Part shown: positions 10,412-20,039 of the stretch, in pieces
Layout of the letters: the number at the start of each line of letters is the position of its first letter
How positions within the stretch are numbered: position 1 is the stretch's first letter
NCBI GenBank assembly: GCA_905339275.1
Contig: CAJPFK010000017.1
Span: 27,104 to 91,103, forward strand
DNA from: Methylophilaceae bacterium
GTDB lineage: Bacteria; Pseudomonadota; Gammaproteobacteria; Burkholderiales; Methylophilaceae
Direction of reading: 5' to 3'
DNA length: 64,000 nucleotides
Program-made: the position numbers and the translations under genes
The notes under the pieces: model-generated
Told to the model about the DNA's origin: nothing
What the model saw: the letters and a program-made list of their open reading frames with translations, nothing else
Databases searched by the model: none

Positions 10412-11665
10412 TTATCTATCTATCTCGCCAAACACAATATCCTGGGTCCCGATAATGGCCACTAGGTCGGCAATCATGTGGCCTTTCGTCATCTCATCCA
10501 GCGCTGCCAGATGCGGGAAGCCAGGCGCACGTATCTTCAGGCGGTAAGGCTTGTTCGCTCCGTCCGAAACCAGGTAAATACCGAACTCGCCCTTGGGATG
10601 CTCAACCGCGGCATACGCTTCGCCAGCCGGGACATGGAAGCCTTCGGTAAAGAGCTTGAAGTGATGGATCAGCGACTCCATGTCCTGCTTCATATGCTCG
10701 CGCGACGGCGGGGCGATCTTGTGATTATCCGTAATCACCGGGCCGGGATTCCTGCGCAACCAGTCTATGCACTGCCTGATGATACGGTTGGACTGGCGGA
10801 ACTCTTCGATGCGCACCAGGTAGCGGTCGTAACAATCGCCGTTGACGCCGACCGGGATGTCGAAGTCCATACGGTCATAGACTTCATACGGCTGCTGCTT
10901 GCGCAAATCCCAGGCAAAGCCCGAACCGCGCAACATCGGGCCGCTCAGGCCCAGCGCTAGCGCACGTTCGGGAGACACCACGCCGATGCCGACCGTACGC
11001 TGCTTCCAGATACGGTTATCAGTCAGCAGCGTTTCATATTCATCCACGTAGCCGGGGAAACGATTGGTAAAATCCTCGATGAAATCCAGCAGGGAACCCT
11101 GGCGGTTCTCATTCATGCGCCTGATATCAGCCTTGTTATGAATGGAGGAAGCCTCGTATTGCGGCATGCGGTCCGGCAGATCGCGGTAAACGCCGCCCGG
11201 CCGGTAATAAGCCGCATGCATGCGTGCGCCAGACACCGCTTCATAACAATCGAACAGGTCTTCACGCTCGCGGAAAGCATAAAGGAAAACCGTCATCGCC
11301 CCCACATCGAGCGCATGCGCGCCAAGCCAGAGCAGGTGATTCAGCACGCGGGTGATTTCGTCGAACATCACGCGGATGTACTGGGCACGGATCGGCACTT
11401 CCAGGCCGAGCAGCTTCTCGATCGCCATGACATAGGCGTGCTCGTTGGCCATCATGGATACATAGTCCAGCCTGTCCATGTAAGGCACGGATTGCAGGTA
11501 AGTACGGTTTTCCGCCAGCTTTTCCGTTGCGCGGTGCAACAGGCCGATGTGCGGATCGGCACGCTGGATCACTTCGCCATCCAGCTCCAGCACCAGGCGC
11601 AGCACGCCATGCGCAGCGGGATGCTGCGGGCCAAAGTTCATCGTATAATTACGTATCTCAGCCAT
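10412..11665 (-). CDS. nuoD: NADH-quinone oxidoreductase subunit D
   Basis: This 49-kDa-type subunit forms the quinone-reducing site with NuoB (417 aa). The start reads [20 protein letters not shown], with the conserved [14 protein letters not shown] motif. The hydrogenase-like C-terminus ends in [14 protein letters not shown]. The ribosome-binding site is GAGG, 9 bases upstream. The gene is not directly joined to nuoC: a partial copy of its own first 11 codons plus about 100 bases of insert lie between them. The ATGGCTGA junction that normally couples nuoC to nuoD is preserved at both ends of that insert. Confidence 0.98.
   Translation of the reverse strand: MAEIRNYTMNFGPQHPAAHGVLRLVLELDGEVIQRADPHIGLLHRATEKLAENRTYLQSVPYMDRLDYVSMMANEHAYVMAIEKLLGLEVPIRAQYIRVMFDEITRVLNHLLWLGAHALDVGAMTVFLYAFREREDLFDCYEAVSGARMHAAYYRPGGVYRDLPDRMPQYEASSIHNKADIRRMNENRQGSLLDFIEDFTNRFPGYVDEYETLLTDNRIWKQRTVGIGVVSPERALALGLSGPMLRGSGFAWDLRKQQPYEVYDRMDFDIPVGVNGDCYDRYLVRIEEFRQSNRIIRQCIDWLRRNPGPVITDNHKIAPPSREHMKQDMESLIHHFKLFTEGFHVPAGEAYAAVEHPKGEFGIYLVSDGANKPYRLKIRAPGFPHLAALDEMTKGHMIADLVAIIGTQDIVFGEIDR
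11633..11665 (-). repeat. nuoD: Direct repeat copy A: genuine 5' end of nuoD
   Basis: This 33-base segment covers codons 1-11 of nuoD. It matches the segment at 11769-11801 at 31 of 33 positions. Both differences (CGT/CGC and AAT/AAC codons) are synonymous. Confidence 0.95.
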
Positions 11666-11801
11666 GTTTTTTCACCTCTGCCGAGAAAGCCGATTGCACC
11701 CGGCTACGATGTACTTCAGTGGAGGCTAACTTGCCAAGGCAAGTTAAGCGCATGGCGCAGCCGGAGCTAAAGTTCATCGTATAGTTGCGTATCTCAGCCA
11801 T
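11658..11801 (-). CDS. Possible 47-aa hybrid small protein made by partial nuoD duplication
   Basis: This open frame starts with a second copy of the nuoD start (residues 1-11, [11 protein letters not shown], identical to NuoD). It then continues into 36 unrelated residues ([20 protein letters not shown]... ending EVKKHG). Its ATG overlaps the nuoC stop, and its TGA overlaps the real nuoD ATG. A ribosome finishing nuoC could therefore pass through this frame to nuoD. Length 144 bases, no internal stop. I recognise no function; it may be only a by-product of an insertion that happened to keep coupling intact. Confidence 0.4.
   Translation of the reverse strand: MAEIRNYTMNFSSGCAMRLTCLGKLASTEVHRSRVQSAFSAEVKKHG
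11769..11801 (-). repeat. Direct repeat copy B: duplicated 5' end of nuoD
   Basis: This is the second copy of the first 11 nuoD codons, fused to the 3' end of nuoC. Between the two copies lie about 103 bases. These include a near-perfect palindrome at about 11728-11747 (arms TAACTTGCC / GGCAAGTTA around AA). The arrangement looks like an insertion flanked by a long target duplication, or a slipped tandem duplication followed by decay. A dispersed intergenic element is a plausible source of the filler. Confidence 0.9.
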
Positions 11802-12390
11802 TGTGGAATCCTTCGTCCCTGATCACACGCGGCACATTGTTTCGAGGGTCGATCGTCACCGGCTGGTAAATCACACGCTGTTGCTCGGGGTCGTAACGCA
11901 TCTCGACGTTGCCGATCATCGGGAAATCCTTGCGGAACGGGTGCCCGACGAATCCATAATCCGTCAGCAGGCGCCGCAAGTCAGGGTGCCCTTCGAACAT
12001 GATGCCGAAGAGGTCGAACGCTTCGCGCTCGAACCAGTTGGCAACAGGCCACAGATCAACCACGGTAGGCAGAACCGGAAAGTCTTCCTCCTGGGCGAAT
12101 ACGCGGAGCCGCACGCGCTGATTCAGGCTGATGGAAAGAAAATGATAAACCACGGCGTAGCGCGAACCCGTCCATGTGCCTTCACCATACTCTGCGTAAT
12201 CCACACCGCATAAATCAATCAACTGCTCGAATTTAAGTGCTGGCGCATCGCGCAGGGTCCGGCAGACATCCAGTAGGTCGGTTGCCCTGGCTTCGATGGT
12301 AATCTCGCCAACATGGCTGACCAGACGGGACAACCTGTCTCCCAGTGCCAGCCTGATTTCTTCGGATAATTTATCTAGACGCGCGCTCAT
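11794..12390 (-). CDS. nuoC: NADH-quinone oxidoreductase subunit C
   Basis: This 30-kDa-type peripheral subunit of complex I (198 aa) is separate from NuoD, as in most betaproteobacteria and unlike the fused NuoCD of enterics. Conserved features are [19 protein letters not shown] and [19 protein letters not shown]. Its TGA overlaps the ATG of the duplicated nuoD start. nuoB ends 15 bases upstream. Confidence 0.98.
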   Translation of the reverse strand: MSARLDKLSEEIRLALGDRLSRLVSHVGEITIEARATDLLDVCRTLRDAPALKFEQLIDLCGVDYAEYGEGTWTGSRYAVVYHFLSISLNQRVRLRVFAQEEDFPVLPTVVDLWPVANWFEREAFDLFGIMFEGHPDLRRLLTDYGFVGHPFRKDFPMIGNVEMRYDPEQQRVIYQPVTIDPRNNVPRVIRDEGFHNG

Positions 12391-12405
12391 CGGGTTCTTC
12401 TTCAG

Positions 12406-12882
12406 TTATCGCGCAATGGTGTTGGTGCGTTTGATTTTGTTCTGCAACTGGATAATGCCGTAAAGCAGGGCCTCAGCGGTCGGCGGGCAACCGGGAACAT
12501 AGACATCGACCGGCACGATGCGGTCACAGCCGCGCACGACGGAATAAGAGTAATGGTAGTAACCGCCGCCATTCGCACAGGAGCCCATGGAGATCACCCA
12601 ACGCGGCTCCGCCATCTGGTCGTAAACTTTGCGCAGGGCTGGCGCCATCTTGTTCACCAGCGTACCGGCGACGATCATGACGTCGGACTGACGAGGGCTC
12701 GGCCGGAAAACAATGCCGAAACGGTCGAGGTCATAGCGCGAAGCGCCGGCATGCATCATCTCGACCGCGCAACATGCCAGACCGAAAGTCATCGGCCACA
12801 AGGAGCCTGTGCGCGTGTAATTGATGACCGTATCCAGCGAGGTCGTCACAAAGCCTTTTTCGAGTATGCCTTCGATACTCAT
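12406..12882 (-). CDS. nuoB: NADH-quinone oxidoreductase subunit B (cluster N2)
   Basis: NuoB carries the terminal 4Fe-4S cluster N2 that reduces quinone. Cysteine ligands are visible at C37/C38 ([10 protein letters not shown]), C102 ([12 protein letters not shown]) and C132 ([13 protein letters not shown]). The frame is open ten codons further upstream, but the ATG chosen here ([10 protein letters not shown]) follows a GAGGGG ribosome-binding site by 6 bases. It gives 158 aa, the normal length. Confidence 0.97.
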   Translation of the reverse strand: MSIEGILEKGFVTTSLDTVINYTRTGSLWPMTFGLACCAVEMMHAGASRYDLDRFGIVFRPSPRQSDVMIVAGTLVNKMAPALRKVYDQMAEPRWVISMGSCANGGGYYHYSYSVVRGCDRIVPVDVYVPGCPPTAEALLYGIIQLQNKIKRTNTIAR

Positions 12883-12892
12883 ATTTAGCCCC

Positions 12893-13249
12893 TCATTCCC
12901 ATTCCAGCGCACCCTTCATCCACTCGTAAATGAAACCGACGACAAGCACGCCGAGGAATACCATCATGGCAACAAAACCGAATATGCCGATTTCCCGGAT
13001 AACGACTGCCCAGGGGAAGAGAAAAGCAATTTCGAGGTCGAATAGAATGAACAGGATAGCGACAAGATAATAGCGCACGTCGAATTTCATGCGCGCATCT
13101 TCAAAAGCTTCGAAGCCGCATTCGTACGGAGAGTTTTTTTCAACATCAGGACGATTGGGGGAGACCAACTTGCCGAGTACGATGGGGGCAACGCCGACAG
13201 CGAGACCGACAATGATGAACAACAGTATTGGAAAATAATTTTCCAGCAA
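12893..13249 (-). CDS. nuoA: NADH-quinone oxidoreductase subunit A
   Basis: This is the first gene of the operon: a small three-helix membrane subunit. I place the start at a TTG codon ([15 protein letters not shown]..., 118 aa), which has GGGG 6 bases upstream and matches the usual NuoA N-terminus. The open frame extends 21 codons further to an ATG at 13312, but that extension ([17 protein letters not shown]) does not look like NuoA and runs close to the tRNA gene. Conserved motifs [20 protein letters not shown] and [13 protein letters not shown] are present. Confidence 0.93.
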   Translation of the reverse strand: MLENYFPILLFIIVGLAVGVAPIVLGKLVSPNRPDVEKNSPYECGFEAFEDARMKFDVRYYLVAILFILFDLEIAFLFPWAVVIREIGIFGFVAMMVFLGVLVVGFIYEWMKGALEWE

Positions 13250-13318
13250 GGTTAACCCCAATTCAGCAGCCCAAACCGGGCAATCGAGAACCCGGCAAAG
13301 CAATAACAACAATTAATC

Positions 13319-13403
13319 TGGTGCCGTCGGAGAGACTCGAACTCTCACGACTTTCGTCACTACCCCCTCAAGATAGCGTGTCTACCAATTCCACCACGAC
13401 GGC
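13319..13403 (-). tRNA. tRNA-Leu(GAG)
   Basis: This is an 85-base class II tRNA with the 3' CCA encoded. The acceptor arms pair GCCGTCG with CGACGGC. The anticodon stem-loop is CTATC-TTGAGGG-GGTAG, so the anticodon is GAG (reads CUY). A variable arm and the T-arm GAGAG-TTCGAGT-CTCTC are visible. It lies just upstream of nuoA and downstream of secG, a common arrangement in proteobacteria. Confidence 0.97.
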
Positions 13404-13437
13404 AAATTACGGGCTCAACACCCAATCTATCTCATTA

Positions 13438-13791
13438 TTATTGCGGCACATCTTTCGCGGTGTTGGCTTCGGATGGCGCCGCATCACCTGTCGCAGCATT
13501 ATCCTGATCAGGTGTTGTAACGGAATTTGTTTGCACTTTGATGACGCTCGAGCCTTGATCGCGATGGCCGGAGATATAGGCCAGGGAAAGACTGGTAGCA
13601 AAAAACAGCACAACACAGATTGCCGTGGTCCGGCTCATGAAATTGGAAGAGCCGCTGACGCCGAACAGGCTGCCCGAAGCTCCGCTGCCGAAAGCAGCGC
13701 CCATGTCCGCACCTTTGCCGTGCTGAAGCAGGACGAGACCAATCACGCCCGCTGCCGCCAGCACATGCACCACCATTACAAAAGTTTCCAT
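13438..13791 (-). CDS. secG: Preprotein translocase subunit SecG
   Basis: SecG is the small auxiliary subunit of the SecYEG protein-export channel (117 aa). Two transmembrane segments lie at about residues 1-20 and 50-73. The signature LQHGKGADMGAAFGSGASGSLFGVSGSSNFMSR... is in the loop between them (cited in part). The hydrophilic C-terminal tail is rich in T, A and D. It lies 22 bases after tpiA. Confidence 0.97.
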   Translation of the reverse strand: METFVMVVHVLAAAGVIGLVLLQHGKGADMGAAFGSGASGSLFGVSGSSNFMSRTTAICVVLFFATSLSLAYISGHRDQGSSVIKVQTNSVTTPDQDNAATGDAAPSEANTAKDVPQ

Positions 13792-13813
13792 AATTCCTTA
13801 ATCCCCCGCCAGA

Positions 13814-14614
13814 CTAACCAGCAACAGCACTGGTTTCACAGGCAGTGCGACATATTTCTATAAATTCATCGGGATTTAACGAGCATCGCCCAATCAAACC
13901 GCCGTCGATATCCGGCATAACGAATAATTGTGACGCATTTGACGGATTTACGCTACCCCCATAGAGGATACGCACCCTTCCTGCGACACTTGCATCACGC
14001 TCTGCGATCTGCTTGCGAATAAAAACGTGCATGGCTTGCGCCTGCTCCGGCGTCGCCGTTCTGCCCGTGCCTATCGCCCAGGACGGCTCATACGCAATCA
14101 CGGCCCGCAACTGCACCGCCTTTGAAAGCACGTCCATGCCAAGCGTGTTCAGAATGGCAATCATCTGGCTTGCCACCACCGCCTCGGAAACGCCCGCCTG
14201 CCGCTCTTCCAGCGTTTCGCCAACGCAGAAAATCGGTGTGAGGCCCGCCTTCAGGGCCATGCCGAAACTCGCGGCTGCAGTAGTATTGGTCTCATGAATG
14301 AGAACCCTGCGCTCAGAGTGCCCGATCAAGGCGTAAGTACAGCCGAAATCGGCAAGCATCCTGGCAGAAACCGCACCTGTATAGGCACCATATTCATGCT
14401 GGCTGACATTCTGCCCGCCCCATGCCACATTCGTTCCCTGCAGCAGGGACTGCGCCTGGGAAAGATAGGGAGCCGGGACGCAGACAGCGAAATCCGCATT
14501 GTCAAGATCGCGCAAACCGGCTGTCACACTGGTGATCAGGGCTTTATTCTGCGCCAGGCTACCATGCATTTTCCAGTTGCCGACCACCAGCTTACGACGC
14601 ATTTTTTCGCTCAT
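13814..14614 (-). CDS. tpiA: Triosephosphate isomerase
   Basis: This TIM-barrel enzyme interconverts dihydroxyacetone phosphate and glyceraldehyde 3-phosphate in glycolysis and gluconeogenesis (266 aa). Catalytic residues are K15 (GNWKMHG), H99 (ALIGHSERR) and E176 ([13 protein letters not shown]). The phosphate-binding GGSVNPSNA loop is near the C-terminus. Met5 is an alternative start. It is followed by secG and tRNA-Leu, a classical gene order. Confidence 0.97.
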   Translation of the reverse strand: MSEKMRRKLVVGNWKMHGSLAQNKALITSVTAGLRDLDNADFAVCVPAPYLSQAQSLLQGTNVAWGGQNVSQHEYGAYTGAVSARMLADFGCTYALIGHSERRVLIHETNTTAAASFGMALKAGLTPIFCVGETLEERQAGVSEAVVASQMIAILNTLGMDVLSKAVQLRAVIAYEPSWAIGTGRTATPEQAQAMHVFIRKQIAERDASVAGRVRILYGGSVNPSNASQLFVMPDIDGGLIGRCSLNPDEFIEICRTACETSAVAG

Positions 14615-14653
14615 ATATTTAGGCCGGATTCTAACTTGCCACGCCCCTCACGG

Positions 14654-16363
14654 TCAACGCGATAAATCTTGCGCAACAGGCTGCCAACTCCTCAGGTTAA
14701 GCTGCAGGGAGAGGCTGCCGTTATATTCATTGCTCTGCAATTCGTAAACCAGCGCTACCGTGGCGGGCAAAAATTCCTGCTGTTGAAAAAAAATGGCATC
14801 GTATTGCCTTCCGTCCTTGTCCAGGGTAAGTTTAAGGTGACGCTCGCCGACCACGCGCTGGCTGACGACATCAAACACATCGAAGAAGCTGGGGGGAGGA
14901 AAACCCTGGCCCCAGACCTGTTTTTCCAGCAAAACTGCAGTCTGCAATTGCATTGCTTCTCCTGCCAGAGACCCATCGACCTCGATCACCGAGTCTAGGT
15001 CAGCCGGTGCCAGCAACCCGGAAACCACGTTTTCAAACACTTCGCAGAAACGCTCGAAATCGTGTTCGAGAATTGACATGCCAGCCGCCATGGCGTGCCC
15101 GCCGAATTTCTGCAGCAAGCCCGGCTCACGTTTTGCAACCAGGTCCAGCGCATCGCGCAAGTGCAGCGTCCTGATGGAGCGCCCCGATCCCTTGAGCACA
15201 CCATCGCCGGCCCGGGCAAAGGCGATAACGGGACGATGATGCCGCTCCTTGATCCTGGAAGCCAGGATGCCAATCACGCCTTGATGCCAGTCCGGATGAT
15301 ACAGGCTCAAGGTATATCGGCCCTCCGGTTCAATATCCTCAAGCGCAATCGTCGCAAGCTCCTGCATGTCCGTTTCGATTGCACGCCTTGCCAGGTTCAA
15401 CTCATGCAATTGCTGCGCCATGCGCAAGGCATCGGCTTCATTTTCTGCAAGCAGGCACTCGATGCCGAGCGACATGTCATCCAGCCGCCCGGCCGCATTC
15501 AGCCGAGGCCCGACGCTGAAGCCAAGATCCTGGGCGATGGCCTTCTCCGCCTTGCGGCCGGACAGGCGCAGCAGGGCATTGATGCCGGGGCACGCCCTGC
15601 CCGCCCGAATGCGGCGCAACCCCTGCTCGACAAGAATGCGGTTGTTGTCATCCAGGCGCACCAGGTCAGCCACTGTACCCAGGGCAACGATATCGAGCAG
15701 TTCGGTTAAATTCGGCTCGGGCCTTTCCTCGAAAGCGCCCCTGGCGCGCAATTGCGCACGCAGAGCGAGCATCGCATAAAAAATCACGCCGACACCGGCC
15801 AGATGCTTGCTGGGGAAATGACATCCATGCTGGTTGGGATTCAGGATGCAGAGGGCCTGCGGAAGCTGGTCCGCGGGCAGATGGTGATCGGTAATCAATA
15901 CCGCGATGCCGAGCATATTAGCCGCATCGACGCCCTCGACACTGGCAATGCCGTTATCTACAGTGACGATGATATCAGGCTGGCGCTCTGCAGCCAGTTT
16001 CACGATTTCAGGAGTCAGGCCATAGCCGTATTCAAAACGGTTGGGCACAAGGTAATCGACTATCGCACCCATGCTTCTTAACCCGCGTACGGCGACGGCA
16101 GTGGCAGTCGCGCCATCGGCATCGTAGTCGCCTATCACCAGAAAGCGCTTACGCTCGGCGATGGCGTCGGCCATGATCGCGGCCATTCGCTGGTTATTGG
16201 TCAGACGCTCAGGCGGAATCAGTCCTGCAAGCGATGACTCGAGCTGGCTGGCTGAGATAATTCCGCGCGCTGCCAATATCCTCGCCAGCGCAGGCTGTAT
16301 TCCATCCGCGGCCAATTCAGCCGCAATAGAGGGGTCAAACGAACGTTCAACAATCACCGGCAT
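14654..16363 (-). CDS. recJ: Single-stranded-DNA-specific exonuclease RecJ
   Basis: RecJ is a 5'-3' single-strand exonuclease of recombination and mismatch repair (569 aa, normal). The DHH phosphoesterase motifs are DYDADGATATA (79-84 for the core) and ITDHHLP (159-161). The DHHA1 part contains SGRSIRTLHLRDAL and GGHAMAAGMS, and an OB-like C-terminal domain follows. The start is 6 bases after the end of the upstream RpfE-type gene, so the two are probably cotranscribed. Confidence 0.97.
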   Translation of the reverse strand: MPVIVERSFDPSIAAELAADGIQPALARILAARGIISASQLESSLAGLIPPERLTNNQRMAAIMADAIAERKRFLVIGDYDADGATATAVAVRGLRSMGAIVDYLVPNRFEYGYGLTPEIVKLAAERQPDIIVTVDNGIASVEGVDAANMLGIAVLITDHHLPADQLPQALCILNPNQHGCHFPSKHLAGVGVIFYAMLALRAQLRARGAFEERPEPNLTELLDIVALGTVADLVRLDDNNRILVEQGLRRIRAGRACPGINALLRLSGRKAEKAIAQDLGFSVGPRLNAAGRLDDMSLGIECLLAENEADALRMAQQLHELNLARRAIETDMQELATIALEDIEPEGRYTLSLYHPDWHQGVIGILASRIKERHHRPVIAFARAGDGVLKGSGRSIRTLHLRDALDLVAKREPGLLQKFGGHAMAAGMSILEHDFERFCEVFENVVSGLLAPADLDSVIEVDGSLAGEAMQLQTAVLLEKQVWGQGFPPPSFFDVFDVVSQRVVGERHLKLTLDKDGRQYDAIFFQQQEFLPATVALVYELQSNEYNGSLSLQLNLRSWQPVAQDLSR

Positions 16364-16369
16364 GCGTCA

Positions 16370-17344
16370 TCACACAAAGTATTCAATAACAGGCCTGGTC
16401 TTGCGCCAGAATTTCCACAAATCAACCGGCTTCACGAGACACGTCCGGACCCCGCCCGCTGCCCCGAGAGACAGGCGGATGCTCGAAGCCTCCCCGGTTT
16501 TGATCATTTTCATCGCAAATGACAGCCATGACCGGACGGCACCGTCTGCGGGATCGAGGTACAGCCATGCGTCGTTGACCGCATGCAAGCCTGCCGGCGA
16601 CTCTGGCAAGGGTTTGCATGCGTGTCCGGCAAGGCTCGCCACTCCGCTGGCTAATGGAAAATTGCCATAGATGTCTATTTTCTCAGCGTCCGTGGTTTCC
16701 GGCAACTTACCTGCGCCATGGAACCAGAGACTGTTCAACGGTGTTTCTCCGCGGCTTTCACGCGCATGATTGACCGGATGCCGGAAAAGCAGCATCTGAA
16801 TCTCATTGGTCAACTGATTCCACTTTGCCGCATCCGGCCCCCGGGCCAAGTAGGGGCCGATATTCCTTCCGGCGACGAGTTCCGGGTGATGGGTGACAAT
16901 GCCCGCAGGATCGCCATGCGTCAGGTACCAGCGCCCGGAAGTTCCCATGAAAAAATGCAATCCATCTACGGCAAAATGCTGATTAAGCGCCTCGATAATT
17001 GCCCCGGCCTCCCCGGCTTCGACTTCCAATGGGACAGGCACATCCAGTGAAAACGAATCCCGCTGCAAGATCAGATGCACGGGATCTGCAAACATGCACC
17101 AGCGATTGTCCTGAAAAGACTGTTCTCCGGCGGAAGGCTCTCCCAGCAAGGAAATTGCCGCAAGCGGAAAATCGCTGTCCCCGGCTAGCGTCTTGACGCC
17201 CAGTTCGGTACAGAAAAAAGTATCCAACTGGATTGGGCGCCATTCGGTTCGTCCCGCGGCCAGCAGTTTCTCCAGCTCAGGCGAGGCAAACGGAGTCTGA
17301 CGGTGTAGTGCAAATGAAAACGGGATAAAAAAATGAAGTCTCAC
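16370..17344 (-). CDS. RpfE-type / COG4255 conserved protein
   Basis: This is a 324-aa soluble protein without signal peptide or membrane segment. Sequence style (MRLHFFIPFSFALHRQ..., later WFHGAGKLPE and AWLYLDPADGAVRSW) and its place directly upstream of recJ match the family annotated as regulatory protein RpfE, or as a degenerate phosphoglycerate-mutase-like protein. In Xanthomonas, rpfE also lies beside recJ. No catalytic residues can be pointed out and the biochemical role is unknown. The label is a family name, not a function. Confidence 0.6.
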   Translation of the reverse strand: MRLHFFIPFSFALHRQTPFASPELEKLLAAGRTEWRPIQLDTFFCTELGVKTLAGDSDFPLAAISLLGEPSAGEQSFQDNRWCMFADPVHLILQRDSFSLDVPVPLEVEAGEAGAIIEALNQHFAVDGLHFFMGTSGRWYLTHGDPAGIVTHHPELVAGRNIGPYLARGPDAAKWNQLTNEIQMLLFRHPVNHARESRGETPLNSLWFHGAGKLPETTDAEKIDIYGNFPLASGVASLAGHACKPLPESPAGLHAVNDAWLYLDPADGAVRSWLSFAMKMIKTGEASSIRLSLGAAGGVRTCLVKPVDLWKFWRKTRPVIEYFV

Positions 17345-17398
17345 ACAAGGGTTCTAATCTGAAGATGGACTGAATATACCATCTTCAGGACAGCATGG

Positions 17399-19171
17399 TC
17401 AGGCTCCTATGACCCGGTTCCGTCCAGTGTGCTTGGCTTTGTAGAGCGCCTTGTCCGCGCGCATGACCACCACGTCGGGGATCTCGCCGGGTTTGCGCTG
17501 GGAAACGCCGGCGCTGAATGTAATCAGAAGACGGTCATTTTGATGCAGGAAGAGATGCTTGGTCAGTTCGCGCTGAACCCTGGTCAGCACTTGCACGCCT
17601 TCGTCCACCGTCGTCTCCGGCAGGATAATCAGGAATTCTTCCCCGCCATACCGGGCAATCAGGTCAGAGGGACGCAAGGCTGTCGTAGCAACATCCACCA
17701 GGTGGACGATAGCCTCGTCGCCGGCATCGTGCCCAAGGCTATCATTGATATTCTTGAAATGATCGATGTCCAGCAAAGCGACACACACCGGCTTGCCGGT
17801 ACGTTCGGAGCGGGAGAATTCGCGGTCGAGGGCATCATCCACGCCGCGCCTGTTCAGTATGCCGGTCAGAAAATCCTTGCACGCCAGTTCGCTTGCCTGA
17901 TCCAGTTCCAGCGAAAGGCGGTCGATCAGCAAATCGGCAGCGATGACTTTTTCGTGCGATTCCTTCAATTCCTCAAACGTCCTCAGTGCATCCCCCTGGA
18001 GCTGCTGCATATCCTGGCGCAGGTTTTCCAATATGGCATTCAGTTCAAGAATATCCTGGGTTTCCTCTATCCATTGTTGATACTGCTGAATCTTTTCATG
18101 ATGCTCCCCTGCGTTGGAGGCGATGGTACCAAGCAACTCTATGCAGCTCACCGCCATCTGCTTAAGCGCCTGCTTGGCCTCCTGCAGACTGCGCTTAAGC
18201 GCGCCCTGCTTGCTCAGCAGACCTGCCAGCCTGGTTTCTATATCCTGCAAGGTCTCGAGATCGAGTGGCTTTTCGACCAGCTCCTGCACCATGAGTATCT
18301 GGCCATGCAGCCACTGGTCCCCATTTGCAAGCTCTCCCATATTTTCAATCAGCAAACGGAACAGCTTGAGCAAGGACTGATTGAATTTGGTCTGGACGGA
18401 AGTATTTGCCTCCAGTTTGCGCCAGTAGGACTTGAACGCCACGCCAAGCTTTTCGACCTCCGCGCCGGTCGTCGCCGAGCGCGCCTGCGCCAGCAGCAAC
18501 TGCGTCTTTCTCGTCAGCTCCGGCACGGTCTTGAATTGCGAAAGCAAACCAAGCTCCAGAGCTTCTATAAGCAGATCCCGCCATAGAATCGCCACCCTGC
18601 CAGCCGTAGCGTCTGCATGCTCAGGCGCATCGCTTACCGGCACATTTGCCAGATGATGGCCATTGCCATTACGCCAGCTTACCGTAAGTTCATGGACTTT
18701 ACGCAACATGGTTTCCGGGTCACTATCGAATTCCATCAGCAGATGTTCCAGTGACTCCGCTTTTTTCGCCACGCCTGAATTTTTGGCATCTATCTCAAAA
18801 TGCTTGAGCAAGTCACGCAATACATTTCCCCAGCTCATGGACGTGCCATCGCTGGTCATATCGGGAAGCAACTGCCTTAACGTCGCCTCAACCTCTTTCC
18901 AGTCCTGCGTCTCCAGCGCCATTTGAAACGCCTTGGCAAGATTGAGGTATTTAGCGCGTGCCTTTCCCGCATCCTTCAGAATGCTGTCGACAGCTTTGCT
19001 CAGCCCGATGAATTCGGTATTTCGCGAGCGCACTCCGGCTATATCATCGTATACCTTGCGAAAATTATCCGGGGTCGGAGGCACCTTGCTGTATGCCAGC
19101 TGTTTCAAGGCAAGCCGTGCAATATCGATAGGTATACTCGGTTTTTCTTCCATTCTTGAATCCACATGCAT
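17399..19171 (-). CDS. Diguanylate cyclase with long coiled N-terminal region
   Basis: This 590-aa protein ends in a GGDEF domain that makes cyclic di-GMP from two GTP. The active-site motif is GGEEF at residues 509-513. An RPSD inhibitory site lies at 500-503, exactly five residues upstream as in PleD, so product feedback is expected. The metal-binding DIDHFKNINDSLGHDAGDE segment is present. Residues 1 to about 430 contain no recognisable sensor, only helical, heptad-rich sequence. No transmembrane segment is seen, so the enzyme is cytoplasmic. The start may be ATG 19171 or ATG 19153 (MEEKPSIP). Confidence 0.9.
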   Translation of the reverse strand: MHVDSRMEEKPSIPIDIARLALKQLAYSKVPPTPDNFRKVYDDIAGVRSRNTEFIGLSKAVDSILKDAGKARAKYLNLAKAFQMALETQDWKEVEATLRQLLPDMTSDGTSMSWGNVLRDLLKHFEIDAKNSGVAKKAESLEHLLMEFDSDPETMLRKVHELTVSWRNGNGHHLANVPVSDAPEHADATAGRVAILWRDLLIEALELGLLSQFKTVPELTRKTQLLLAQARSATTGAEVEKLGVAFKSYWRKLEANTSVQTKFNQSLLKLFRLLIENMGELANGDQWLHGQILMVQELVEKPLDLETLQDIETRLAGLLSKQGALKRSLQEAKQALKQMAVSCIELLGTIASNAGEHHEKIQQYQQWIEETQDILELNAILENLRQDMQQLQGDALRTFEELKESHEKVIAADLLIDRLSLELDQASELACKDFLTGILNRRGVDDALDREFSRSERTGKPVCVALLDIDHFKNINDSLGHDAGDEAIVHLVDVATTALRPSDLIARYGGEEFLIILPETTVDEGVQVLTRVQRELTKHLFLHQNDRLLITFSAGVSQRKPGEIPDVVVMRADKALYKAKHTGRNRVIGA

Positions 19172-19375
19172 GTTTTATGATGTACAGCTAGCTTTACGTC
19201 ATTTTCAGGCAGATACTTTACCTGAAAGTGCCTGATATTTAAGGCAGGAAGAAGACTGGAATGCAACTTCAGTTTCGAATTGAAGTGTTTTTTCCATATT
19301 TTCATCAAACTGTCACTTTTTTTGTATCCATATGCTCGCTAACATTAAGCATTGGTAGAAAGTTAACATCGAAGA

Positions 19376-19831
19376 ATGAACCTGATTTTATGGCGTCACG
19401 CCGAAGCGGAAAACACCAGCCCGGATATGGACCGGGGGCTGACAGCCAAGGGAAAGAACCAGGCGTTAAGAATGGCAGCATGGCTCAAACCGCAACTGCC
19501 TGAGAACACCAGTATTCTGGTAAGCCCTGCCGCCCGCGCCCAGCAGACGGCCAAGGCATTGAATCTCCCGTTCACTACACTTGATGTGCTGGCACCCGGC
19601 GCCACGGCGGAGCAGGTTTTATTGGCAGCTAATTGGCCGGACAACCAGAACACAGTGGTCATTGTCGGACACCAGCCAACGCTGGGGGTCGCTGCAGCGC
19701 TTGCGCTCTCGGGAAAAACACAGTACTGGAGCGTTAAAAAAGGCGCTATCTGGTGGATTTCGAGCCGCGTCCGTGACGCGGGACAACAAACAGTGCTGCG
19801 AGCTGTCATGTCGCCGGATTTACTGGAATAA
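19376..19831 (+). CDS. sixA: SixA-type phosphohistidine phosphatase
   Basis: This is a small histidine-phosphatase-superfamily enzyme (151 aa). The RHG-type signature LWRHAEAE gives catalytic H8, and a second catalytic histidine lies in VIVGHQPTLG. Size and lack of extra domains match SixA, which removes phosphate from histidine-phosphotransfer proteins; in enterics it acts on the nitrogen phosphotransferase system. It starts the plus-strand group and diverges from the diguanylate cyclase across a 204-base intergenic region. Confidence 0.85.
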   Translation: MNLILWRHAEAENTSPDMDRGLTAKGKNQALRMAAWLKPQLPENTSILVSPAARAQQTAKALNLPFTTLDVLAPGATAEQVLLAANWPDNQNTVVIVGHQPTLGVAAALALSGKTQYWSVKKGAIWWISSRVRDAGQQTVLRAVMSPDLLE

Positions 19832-20039
19832 AACAAACTTGATGAACCTCTGTTTAAATGAGCGGGCGGGAGGATGAAGTACACCCGGAAGAGTCCGTCA
19901 ATATCTCGCCGTTAACCAGGCGTAGCGGCTGAAACCACCTGCCGCGTGATAGGTGAACACCGCGCAACGCAGGAAGTCGGCCGCGTTGCCACTGAACAGA
20001 GGTTTCTTAAAACAACTGGCTGCAAACTGGAGAAGTATT

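Noticed and set aside
19953..20039. Longer N-terminus for the ParA protein from ATG 19953
   Set aside because: The extra 29 residues are not ParA-like and the TTG at 20040 has an excellent ribosome-binding site directly before the Walker motif.
19832..20039. Possible structured RNA between sixA and parA
   Set aside because: The region is GC-rich with some complementarity, but I could not match it to any RNA family or find a convincing fold.
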